Below, one piece after another: positions 1 to 5,328 of a stretch of 9,779 bases of DNA. Numbering within the stretch: the first letter of the stretch is position 1; every line of letters begins with the position of its first letter. The position numbers and the translations under genes are program-made. Source of the DNA: Patescibacteria group bacterium (lineage in GTDB: Bacteria > Patescibacteriota > Patescibacteriia > UBA2591 > UBA6264); NCBI GenBank assembly GCA_018896315.1, contig JAHIMV010000117.1, forward strand, positions 1 through 9,779, written 5' to 3'. The notes beneath the pieces were generated by a model. The model saw nothing but the letters and a program-made list of their open reading frames with translations. It had not been told where the DNA came from and ran no database searches.

Positions 1-86
1 AAAAGGCAGTAAAGAAAACAGTTAAAAAGGCAGTAAAGAAAACAGTTAAAAAGAAAACAGCCAAGAAAATAAGTAAAAAGAAATAG
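1..86 (+). CDS. C-terminal tail of a lysine-rich protein, probably RNA polymerase alpha subunit (partial)
   Basis: An open frame enters from the left edge (first full codon at 3) and ends at the TAG at 84-86. The visible 27 residues are almost only Lys, Ala, Val and Thr: two copies of an eight-residue unit (KAVKKTVK), then KKTAKKISKKK. No domain can be recognised in this tail. The guess of RpoA rests on position alone, because rpoA is the usual gene immediately before rplQ in bacteria. Basic low-complexity tails are common additions to nucleic-acid-binding proteins, so another ribosomal or DNA-binding protein is possible. The stop codon is confident; the identity is not. The 24-bp tandem repeat in the DNA suggests the tail length changes by slippage. 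Confidence 0.5.
   Translation, partial: KAVKKTVKKAVKKTVKKKTAKKISKKK
3..50 (+). repeat. 24-bp tandem repeat inside the coding tail, two copies
   Basis: Positions 3-26 and 27-50 are identical 24-bp units starting AAGGCAGTAAAG, each giving KAVKKTVK. The unit is a multiple of three, so copy-number change would keep the frame. Confidence 0.85.
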
Positions 87-273
87 GTACTTAGGTACTT
101 AGGGATTAGGTAATTAGGATTTACATGGGGATATTAGTAAGTTTGAGTCCAGAATCTAACAATCAACAATCAACAATTAACAATTAGTCTGATTACCAAG
201 CTTAAATTTCTAATAACAAATTTCTAATTTCTAATAAAATTCCCAATTACCCAATTACCCAATTAACCAACAT
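87..273. repeat. Low-complexity spacer of short tandem units with complementary halves
   Basis: The spacer before rplQ contains no gene but is built from 6-9 base units. AGGTACTT occurs twice in tandem at 85-100, starting inside the previous stop codon. CAATCAA/CAATTAA units follow near 157-187, then TTTCTAAT units at 207-238 and AATTACCC units at 243-266. The early GGTAATTAGG (about 110-119) is nearly complementary to the late CCCAATTACC, so the spacer could fold on itself. No clear promoter hexamers or Shine-Dalgarno were found. Confidence 0.6.
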
Positions 274-624
274 ATGCGGCACAGGAAAAAGGGAAAAAGT
301 TTAGGTCGTAAGGTTGGCCCACGAAGAGCATTACTTAAGGGGTTAGCTTTAAGTTTTGTTTTGCACGAGAAAATTAAAACCACTGAAGCAAAGGCCAAAG
401 AGGTAAAGCCAATTATTGAACGCTTAATTACGCGAGCTAAAGAGAACAATTTAAATAATTATCGCCGAATAGATTCATATTTACAAAGCAGAGAAGCTAC
501 TAAGAAAATGCTTGAAGAGATTGGACCAAAGTATAAAGATCGCCCAGGTGGTTATTGTCGTATTGTCAAATTAGGACCAAGAAGAGGGGATATGGCCCAG
601 ATGGTTGTTTTAGAACTAGTTTAG
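274..624 (+). CDS. rplQ: 50S ribosomal protein L17
   Basis: L17 is a large-subunit ribosomal protein that binds 23S rRNA near the peptide exit tunnel. The 116-residue product starts with the family signature MRHRKKGKSLGR and ends with a typical RRGDMAQMVVLELV tail. The middle has the conserved LITRAKE segment and the PGGYCRIVKLGPRRGD region, so the protein is full length for the family. The start is the MRHR methionine, which is nearly invariant in L17. There is no Shine-Dalgarno upstream (AATTAACCAACAT), as for most genes here. It follows a probable rpoA and precedes rplM, the common order. Identity is secure from the conserved ends. Confidence 0.97.
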   Translation: MRHRKKGKSLGRKVGPRRALLKGLALSFVLHEKIKTTEAKAKEVKPIIERLITRAKENNLNNYRRIDSYLQSREATKKMLEEIGPKYKDRPGGYCRIVKLGPRRGDMAQMVVLELV

Positions 625-631
625 GAAACAG

Positions 632-757
632 AAAATAGTTGCTGGAAAATAGAAAATAGTAATAGAAAATGGAAAACAGAAAATAGTAAAAGCCAATTTC
701 TAGTCTCTAATTTCCATTACTAGTTTCTAATTTCTATATAACCAATTTCTAATCTCA
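632..757. repeat. Low-complexity imperfect inverted repeat between rplQ and rplM
   Basis: The left half is made of GAAAATAG-like units and the right half of TTTCTAAT-like units, so the two halves are roughly reverse complements. For example, ATAGAAAATAGTAATAG on the left opposes CTAGTTTCTAATTTCTAT on the right with mismatches. The same TTTCTAAT unit occurs in the spacer before rplQ. No gene, promoter or terminator is evident. A transcript could fold into a long AT-rich hairpin between the two ribosomal genes. Confidence 0.55.
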
Positions 758-765
758 TTTATTTT

Positions 766-1128
766 ATGACAAAACTAGAGATACAAAGAAAGGTTTACAC
801 TATAGATGCGACCGGTCGTGTTCTTGGCCGTTTAGCTACTCAAATAGCCACTCTTTTAATTGGAAAAGGAAAAGAGAATTATCGACCAAATATTGATAAT
901 GGAGATATTGTCATTGTGAAGAATACAAAAAAAATGAAGATTACAGGAAAGAAATTAGACCAAAAGCTTTATTATCACCACAGTGGTTATCCAGGTGGTT
1001 TAAAAACAAAAAAAATGGGAGATCTTTTTAAAAACGACCCAAATCAAGTTTTACACAAGGCTGTTTATAATATGCTGCCCAAGAATAAGTTAAGAAAACC
1101 AAGAATTAAAAGACTAAGATTTATTTAA
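766..1128 (+). CDS. rplM: 50S ribosomal protein L13, short form
   Basis: L13 binds 23S rRNA early in large-subunit assembly. Family marks are visible: the N-terminal YTIDATGRVLGRLATQIA, the GKGKENYRPNIDNGD segment, KITGKK, YYHHSGYPGGLK, and the NMLPKNKLR block near the end. At 120 residues it is about 20 shorter than the usual bacterial protein of about 142. It stops at RLRFI, where most homologues continue with a short tail after the equivalent of KLKVY. The stop codon lies four bases before a palindromic element at 1132. The usual partner rpsI does not follow. There is no Shine-Dalgarno; the start fits the conserved N-terminus. Identity is secure; whether the short tail is ancestral or caused by the element is not. 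Confidence 0.96.
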   Translation: MTKLEIQRKVYTIDATGRVLGRLATQIATLLIGKGKENYRPNIDNGDIVIVKNTKKMKITGKKLDQKLYYHHSGYPGGLKTKKMGDLFKNDPNQVLHKAVYNMLPKNKLRKPRIKRLRFI

Positions 1129-1131
1129 TTT

Positions 1132-1189
1132 ACCCTGTTAAATCCTCGCTCTGCGAGGTGTTTGCTTTCGGCAAACAATTTAACTGGGT
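1132..1189. repeat. Three-armed palindromic element, copy 1 (58 bp)
   Basis: Terminal arms ACCCTGTTAAAT (1132-1143) and ATTTAACTGGGT (1178-1189) pair with one mismatch. They enclose two abutting hairpins, CCTCGC-tct-GCGAGG (1144-1158) and TGTTTGC-tttcg-GCAAACA (1159-1177). No base is left unpaired at the three-way junction. It starts four bases after the rplM stop and is followed two bases later by copy 2. Confidence 0.9.
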
Positions 1190-1191
1190 TC

Positions 1192-1248
1192 ACCCTATTA
1201 AATAAAAATCTTTGATTTTTAATTTGCTTGCAAATTATTTAACAGGGT
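1192..1248. repeat. Three-armed palindromic element, copy 2 (57 bp)
   Basis: Arms ACCCTATTAAAT (1192-1203) and ATTTAACAGGGT (1237-1248) pair with one mismatch. They enclose AAAAATC-ttt-GATTTTT (1204-1220) and AATTTGC-tt-GCAAATT (1221-1236), again with no unpaired junction base. Flanking TTC/GAA extends the outer stem. The hairpins share little sequence with copy 1 while the fold is the same. Confidence 0.9.
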
Positions 1249-1274
1249 GAACAATAAATATTTTTAATAAATAA

Positions 1275-1299
1275 GGCCCTGGTTGTTCCAGGGTTTTTT
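1275..1299 (+). terminator. Intrinsic terminator of the rplQ-rplM unit
   Basis: CCCTGG (1277-1282), loop TTGTT and CCAGGG (1288-1293) form a 6-bp GC-rich stem followed directly by six T. This ends the ribosomal protein unit and means def is transcribed separately. Confidence 0.88.
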
Positions 1300-1340
1300 A
1301 TGTTGTTTTTATGTTTTAAAAATGTTAATATAGATTTATG

Positions 1341-1370
1341 CCCGCCTAAGTTTTTTAAGGAACAGGCGGG
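1341..1370. repeat. Inverted repeat in the spacer before def
   Basis: CCCGCCT (1341-1347) and AGGCGGG (1364-1370) form a 7-bp perfect GC stem around a 16-base loop in otherwise AT-rich DNA. It has no T-tract, so it is not a typical terminator. The rest of the 1300-1445 spacer holds no gene; a weak promoter-like pair (TTGTTT at 1384, TAAAAT at 1409, spacing 19) could serve def. Confidence 0.55.
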
Positions 1371-1445
1371 GGAAATTGTAATATTGTTTACTAGAATTAT
1401 TTTATTGTTAAAATGGTATTTAATAAATAAAAAATTTGGGCGGGT

Positions 1446-2000
1446 ATGTCTGGATTGAAAATTAGAAAATATGGCGACACTATTTTACGAGCTAAATGTG
1501 AGGAAGTAAAAGAAATTAATGATGAAGTAAAAGATTTAGCCCGTAAAATGTTAAGAACAATGCATCGAGATGATGGTATTGGTTTGGCAGCTCCGCAAGT
1601 CGGAGACAAGCGGAGAATTATTGTTGTTGATATTGGTCATAGCCCGCTTATCCTGATTAACCCAAAAATTATTAAAAAATCAGATAAAATGGCTAAAGAA
1701 TTTGAGGGTTGTTTAAGTTTGCCCGGAATTAATTTAAGAATAAAAAGACCTCAAAATGTTGAGGTAGAGGGATATTTATTAGAAAGAGAACAAAATGTTC
1801 ACCCTGTTAAATCCCGCGAAACGGGAATTTCGCCAAGGGCGAAATTATTTAACAGGGTAAAAATTAAAGCAGAGGACTTGTTAGCGCGTGATCTTCAGCA
1901 TGAAATAGATCATCTTGATGGCGTTTTAATTATTGATAAAGTGCCTTTTTTCAAAAAACTAAAAGCGATCAAAAAATTAAAGAAAAAGTTGCGGGAGTAG
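1446..2000 (+). CDS. def: Peptide deformylase with an in-frame palindromic insertion
   Basis: Removes the formyl group from the N-terminal methionine of new proteins, using a metal ion in the cytoplasm. All three catalytic motifs are present in the 184-residue product: GIGLAAPQ (44-51), EGCLS (87-91, metal ligand Cys89) and QHEIDH (151-156, His152 and His156 as ligands, Glu153 catalytic). Residues 119-138 have no counterpart in the family and are exactly encoded by the 60 bp at 1800-1859, a palindromic element with copies after rplM. Without them the spacing between the strand VEVEGYLLEREQNV and KIKAEDLLA matches ordinary deformylases, where a beta turn sits. The insert should therefore form a surface loop and leave the active site intact. 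The GGGCGGGT before the ATG is only a poor Shine-Dalgarno. A lysine-rich C-terminal helix ends the protein. Confidence 0.96.
   Translation: MSGLKIRKYGDTILRAKCEEVKEINDEVKDLARKMLRTMHRDDGIGLAAPQVGDKRRIIVVDIGHSPLILINPKIIKKSDKMAKEFEGCLSLPGINLRIKRPQNVEVEGYLLEREQNVHPVKSRETGISPRAKLFNRVKIKAEDLLARDLQHEIDHLDGVLIIDKVPFFKKLKAIKKLKKKLRE
1801..1858. repeat. Three-armed palindromic element, copy 3, inside def (58 bp)
   Basis: Perfect 12-bp arms ACCCTGTTAAAT (1801-1812) and ATTTAACAGGGT (1847-1858) enclose CCCG-cgaaa-CGGG (1813-1825) and AATTTCGCC-aag-GGCGAAATT (1826-1846), with no unpaired junction base. It matches copy 1 in length and fold. In the def frame it has no stop codon and adds 20 residues including the codon edges. 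Confidence 0.93.
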
Positions 2001-2002
2001 TT

Positions 2003-2032
2003 TCCGCCAAAGGCGGACCAGCCTCTGGCTGG
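2003..2032. repeat. Double hairpin after def
   Basis: TCCGCC-aaa-GGCGGA (2003-2017) is directly followed by CCAGCC-tct-GGCTGG (2018-2032). Both stems are 6 bp and perfect, starting two bases after the def stop. No T-run follows directly, so this is either a weak terminator or mRNA 3'-end stabiliser, or a dispersed palindrome lacking the outer arms of the three-armed copies. Confidence 0.75.
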
Positions 2033-2066
2033 CACATAACAAATATTTTTATTTTATTGTAATTTT

Positions 2067-2140
2067 GCGGGCATAGTATAATGGCAGTACGTGACCTTCC
2101 CAAGGTTATGGTGTGGGTTCGATTCCCATTGTCCGCTCCA
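2067..2140 (+). tRNA. tRNA-Gly(CCC)
   Basis: A complete cloverleaf of 74 bases including an encoded CCA. The acceptor stem is GCGGGCA (2067-2073) with TGTCCGC (2130-2136). The anticodon stem TGACC/GGTTA holds loop TTCCCAA with anticodon CCC at 2099-2101, reading the glycine codon GGG. The T arm is GTGGG-TTCGATT-CCCAT. No intron is present. Confidence 0.95.
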
Positions 2141-2166
2141 AAAAAGTAAGCAATTCTTCTTTTGGT

Positions 2167-2272
2167 AAGCGGGCAAGAATGAGAGGCGAGTTCGTCCGGT
2201 CATTGAATCAGGTCGGATGACCTGACGACCGGACGCCGAGTCGAATGACTCGGCGATCCCCGTCTCCCGCTT
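2167..2272. repeat. GC-rich multi-hairpin element between the two tRNA genes
   Basis: Outer AAGCGGG (2167-2173) pairs with CCCGCTT (2266-2272). Inside lies CGTCCGGTC (2193-2201) with GACCGGACG (2227-2235), which encloses CAGGTC-ggat-GACCTG (2209-2224). Beside it stands CGCCGAGTC-gaat-GACTCGGCG (2234-2255), sharing two bases with the previous stem. The whole is a branched fold and is much richer in GC than its surroundings. The TTTTT at 2271-2275 after the outer stem could allow termination after tRNA-Gly. No RNA family was recognised. Confidence 0.8.
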
Positions 2273-2275
2273 TTT

Positions 2276-2349
2276 GCCGATGTAGCTTAGTGGTAAAGCA
2301 GTGGTTTCGTAAATCACCGACGGCAGTTCAATTCTGCCCATCGGCTCCA
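2276..2349 (+). tRNA. tRNA-Thr(CGT)
   Basis: A complete cloverleaf of 74 bases with encoded CCA. The acceptor stem is GCCGATG (2276-2282) with CATCGGC (2339-2345). The anticodon stem GTGGT/ATCAC holds loop TTCGTAA with anticodon CGT at 2308-2310, reading the threonine codon ACG. The T arm is GGCAG-TTCAATT-CTGCC. It starts four bases after the preceding palindrome. Confidence 0.95.
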
Positions 2350-2450
2350 GATTTCACCCTTCAGCGACCGCTTTCAAAAAGGTAAGAAATAATTTTAACA
2401 TTTTAATTTGTCATTTTGATATTTGATATTTACATTTTAATTTATATTTT

Positions 2451-3134
2451 ATGATTAAATTTGTTAATGTTACTAAACGTTATTCATCTGATGTTTTTGC
2501 TTTACGTCAGGTTAGTTTTCATATTAGACCCAAGGAATTTGTTTCTATAGTTGGTCAGTCAGGGGCAGGAAAAAGCACTATTCTTAAATTATTGACTGCA
2601 GAAGAAAGACCTACTTCGGGTAAAATTGTTATTGGTGGTTGGGACATAACAGACATTAAATCAAAAGAGGTTCCTGCTTTGAGAAGACAAATTGGTGTAG
2701 TTTTTCAGGATTTTAAATTATTAGAAAAAAAGACAGTAAAAGAAAATGTAGCTTTTGCATTAGAAGTGATTAATACGCCAAGGAAAAAGATAATGCCGGC
2801 AGTTAACCAGGTTTTAAAAATTGTTGGTTTAGAAAATAGAATTGATTATTTTCCCCAACAACTTTCAGCTGGTGAAGCCCAAAGAGTAGTAGTTGCCAGA
2901 GCTTTGGTTCACCGGCCTAAAATATTAGTGGCTGACGAGCCAACAGGCAATCTTGATCCAATCACAACCAGAGATATTGTTGAGTTGCTGGACAAAATTA
3001 ATGAGTATGGGACCACTGTCATTTTAGTTACTCATAATCGGGAGATAGTTAATTTTTTAAGAAAAAGAGTAATTACTCTTGACCAAGGAATTATTATTGG
3101 TGATCAAATGAACAAGGGGAGATACGTGATTTAA
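2451..3134 (+). CDS. ftsE: Cell division ATP-binding protein FtsE
   Basis: ATPase half of the FtsEX complex, which sits at the division septum and drives cell-wall hydrolases through the membrane partner FtsX. The 227-residue ABC ATPase has Walker A GQSGAGKST (35-43), Q-loop Gln86 in the FtsE-like FQDFKLL, signature LSAGE (138-142, Ala for the usual Gly), Walker B ILVADEP (158-164) and switch His195. The FtsE call over a LolD/MacB-type ATPase rests on length and on FQDFKLLEKKTVKENVAFAL, which matches the FtsE pattern. No ftsX follows; the next genes are archease and rtcB. Upstream are AT-rich repeats (ACATTTTAATTT at 2398-2409 and 2432-2443) and no Shine-Dalgarno. Confidence 0.88.
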   Translation: MIKFVNVTKRYSSDVFALRQVSFHIRPKEFVSIVGQSGAGKSTILKLLTAEERPTSGKIVIGGWDITDIKSKEVPALRRQIGVVFQDFKLLEKKTVKENVAFALEVINTPRKKIMPAVNQVLKIVGLENRIDYFPQQLSAGEAQRVVVARALVHRPKILVADEPTGNLDPITTRDIVELLDKINEYGTTVILVTHNREIVNFLRKRVITLDQGIIIGDQMNKGRYVI

Positions 3135-3138
3135 AAAT

Positions 3139-3201
3139 ATAATGCTAATCTGCGAATGTATGCGAATGCCGCGAATTGCGAATATTAGCAATTAGCATTA
3201 T
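3139..3201. repeat. Inverted repeat with GCGAAT units between ftsE and archease
   Basis: ATAATGCTAAT (3139-3149) and ATTAGCATTAT (3191-3201) are perfect 11-bp inverted arms. The interior has four GCGAAT units, three of them TGCGAAT at 3151, 3161 and 3177. There is no T-run, so it is not an evident terminator. Confidence 0.8.
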
Positions 3202-3237
3202 TAACATAGTGATTAGCAAATTTGTATTGCAGGTTTT

Positions 3238-3639
3238 ATGAAAAATTATGAAATTCTTGAGCATACGGCAGATTTGAAAATTAGAGCGTATGGGGAGAAC
3301 CTAGAGAAGGTTTTTTCTAATTTTCTTAAAGCAATGGTTGAGGTTTGTCAGCCAGAAATTGATTCATCATCCTTAATTAGTCGTAAGATTCAGATTAAAG
3401 CAGAAAGTTTAGAATCCTTGTTAATAGATTTTTTATCAGAAATTATTTATTTAATGGATGTGAATAAAGAAATTTATACTCGGGCTGAGTTAATGATTAA
3501 AGGCAATAAATTAAAAGGAGAAATTAAAGGGCAGAAAGTTAAAAGATTTCAAACCGAGATTAAGGCAGCCACTTGGCATGACCTTAAAATAGAGAAAAAA
3601 GATAATTTATGGACAGCAACAGTGCTTTTTGATATATAA
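3238..3639 (+). CDS. Archease, RtcB-activating protein
   Basis: Archease speeds guanylylation of the RNA ligase RtcB and lets it turn over repeatedly. The 133-residue product is full length. It shows the N-terminal EHTADLKIRAYG (Asp12, a metal-site residue in the family), the central ESLESLLIDFLSEIIYL helix, the IKAATWHDL motif (about 108-116) and the C-terminal FDI (Asp132), which completes the calcium-binding site in characterised homologues. It lies 112 bp upstream of rtcB on the same strand, the pairing expected of a functional partner. The start is the only methionine before the EHTAD motif; a weak AGG lies upstream. Identity is secure from the motifs and the neighbour. Confidence 0.94.
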   Translation: MKNYEILEHTADLKIRAYGENLEKVFSNFLKAMVEVCQPEIDSSSLISRKIQIKAESLESLLIDFLSEIIYLMDVNKEIYTRAELMIKGNKLKGEIKGQKVKRFQTEIKAATWHDLKIEKKDNLWTATVLFDI

Positions 3640-3751
3640 AACTATATTATAAGCAACACCAATTAAGCAAATAAACAAATTAACAATTTAGCAAGAACTT
3701 ACAGATATTTTGTTTAGTTGTTAAGTTGTTATATTGTTAAGTTGAGTTTTT
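3640..3751. repeat. Low-complexity spacer between archease and rtcB
   Basis: The left half carries AAATTAACAATT-like units and the right half TTGTTAAGTTG units (3718-3743), giving imperfect reverse-complement halves. No gene, terminator or Shine-Dalgarno is visible, so co-transcription of the two genes is possible. Confidence 0.45.
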
Positions 3752-5200
3752 ATGTTAAATAGACAAGATTTAAAAAAAATAAATGATTATCTTTACGAGA
3801 TTCCCAAATCTTTTCGTAAAGACATGCAGGTGCCATGTCGAGTCTATGCTGACGAGAATTTGTTGAAGCAAATTCTTCAAGATAGATCTTTAGAACAATT
3901 AGTTAATGTGGCTACTTTGCCGGGGATTGTTAAATACGCTTTGGCCATGCCTGATTGCCATGAAGGATATGCTAGTCCTATTGGCGGGGTAGCGGCTATT
4001 GATATTGAAAATGGCATTGTTTCCCCAGGAATGCAGGGATATGATATTAATTGCGGGATGAGGTTATTAAAATCTAGTTTTTTAGAAGAAGATATCAAAC
4101 CTTATTTAGAGAATTTAGCCATTGAAATTCAAAGACAAGTTCCATCTGGTTTAGGTCAAGGCAGACAAGTCAAACTAGATATAGCTAGTATAGATAAAAT
4201 TTTACAAAAAGGAGCTCAGACATTAGTTGAACAAGGTTATGGAGAAAAGCAGGACATTGAAAATTGTGAGGCAAACGGGAGATTAGAATGGGCTGATACT
4301 TCAGCTGTTTCTTTTCGAGCTAAAAATCGCGGGCGAAACCAAGTCGGAACTCTCGGCTCGGGAAATCATTTTTTAGAAATTCAAAAGATTGAGGAAATTT
4401 TTAATGAAAAAATAGCCAAAGCTTTTGGTTTATTTGAAAATCAGGTTATTTTGATGATTCACTGCGGTTCGCGTGGATTAGGGCATCAGATTTGCAGTGA
4501 TTATTTAAGAGAATTTATTCCTTTAATGGAAAATAAATACAAGATTAAAACACCTGATAAAGAATTTGCTTGTGTTCCTTTTAAATCTTCAGAAGGGCAA
4601 AGAGCTTTAGCTGCTTCGGCTTGCGCGGCTAATTATGCTTGGGCTAATAGGCAGATGATAGCTCATTTTATTAGAAAAGCGTGGAAAAATGTTTTAGGAA
4701 AACAAACCTCTGATCTTATTTGTCTTTATGATGTGGCCCATAATATTATTAAAAAGGAAAAATATGTTATTGACGGCAGAGAAGTTGAAGTAGCAGTTCA
4801 TCGTAAAGGAGCTACTCGAGCATTTCCCCCAAATCATCCTGAACTTCCTTTTATCTATCGCCAGGTTGGTCAGCCTGTTCTTATTCCTGGAAGTATGGGT
4901 ACGGCTTCTTATATTTTAGTCGGAACAGAAAAAGGAGAAGAAAGTTTTTATTCTGTTAATCACGGAGCTGGCAGAGCTATGTCCCGTCATGCAGCGATTA
5001 AAAGAATTAGAGGAGATGAAGTAGTGAGAGAATTAAAACAAAAAGGAATTTTAGTTAAGTGCCGATCAATGCGGGGCATTGCCGAGGAAGCCCCCATAGC
5101 CTATAAAGACGTTGATCAAGTAGTTAACATTGTTGATCAAGCAGGGCTGGCCAAGAAAGTGGCTAGATTAGTACCCTTGGCTGTAATTAAGGGAGAGTAA
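3752..5200 (+). CDS. rtcB: tRNA-splicing / RNA repair ligase RtcB
   Basis: GTP- and manganese-dependent ligase that joins RNA ends bearing 2',3'-cyclic or 3'-phosphate to 5'-hydroxyl ends. The 482-residue product has every family landmark: QGYDINCG with Asp98 and Cys101 (metal ligands), GSGNHFLE with His206, HCGSRG with His237, DVAHN with His330 and NHGAGR with His404, the residue guanylylated during catalysis. Length and positions are almost those of the Pyrococcus enzyme. The C-terminal RSMRGIAEEAPIAYKDVDQVV is also typical. It follows archease, so the two probably act together in RNA repair or maturation; whether this genome has spliced tRNAs cannot be told here. The start fits the family N-terminus; no Shine-Dalgarno is seen. 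Confidence 0.97.
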   Translation: MLNRQDLKKINDYLYEIPKSFRKDMQVPCRVYADENLLKQILQDRSLEQLVNVATLPGIVKYALAMPDCHEGYASPIGGVAAIDIENGIVSPGMQGYDINCGMRLLKSSFLEEDIKPYLENLAIEIQRQVPSGLGQGRQVKLDIASIDKILQKGAQTLVEQGYGEKQDIENCEANGRLEWADTSAVSFRAKNRGRNQVGTLGSGNHFLEIQKIEEIFNEKIAKAFGLFENQVILMIHCGSRGLGHQICSDYLREFIPLMENKYKIKTPDKEFACVPFKSSEGQRALAASACAANYAWANRQMIAHFIRKAWKNVLGKQTSDLICLYDVAHNIIKKEKYVIDGREVEVAVHRKGATRAFPPNHPELPFIYRQVGQPVLIPGSMGTASYILVGTEKGEESFYSVNHGAGRAMSRHAAIKRIRGDEVVRELKQKGILVKCRSMRGIAEEAPIAYKDVDQVVNIVDQAGLAKKVARLVPLAVIKGE

Positions 5201-5241
5201 GGATTGCAGATTTAAGATTTCAGATTGTTGATTTAATTTGT

Positions 5242-5270
5242 TTGCTTTTTAAATCTTTTTGTTGTATAAT
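5242..5270 (+). promoter_or_regulatory. Probable promoter for the translation-factor-like gene
   Basis: A perfect TATAAT (5265-5270) lies 17 bp downstream of TTGCTT (5242-5247), a weak -35. Transcription would start near 5277, leaving a leader of about 50 bases before the ATG at 5329. Confidence 0.55.
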
Positions 5271-5328
5271 GTGAAGTTGAGATATAATTAAATCTAAAAT
5301 TATAAATCATAAATTTTAAATTTAAATT

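Noticed and set aside
1132..1248. CRISPR array
   Set aside because: The repeats are inverted arms of two palindromes in tandem, with no regular direct repeats, unique spacers or cas genes.
1341..1444. CCCGCC (1341) pairing with GGCGGG just before the def start as a translational switch
   Set aside because: The likely promoter for def lies between the two segments, so they would probably not share a transcript, and a closer partner exists at 1364-1370.
2054..2341. Open frame of 95 codons on the minus strand across both tRNA genes
   Set aside because: It runs antisense through two complete tRNAs and the palindrome between them. Its peptide (WESNPHH and GRIELPS segments) is the usual artefact of tRNA reverse strands.
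5208..5260. Possible terminator after rtcB (AGATTTAA with TTAAATCT, then T-run)
   Set aside because: The stem is only A/T-rich with a 33-base loop and overlaps the promoter of the next gene, so it is too weak to claim.
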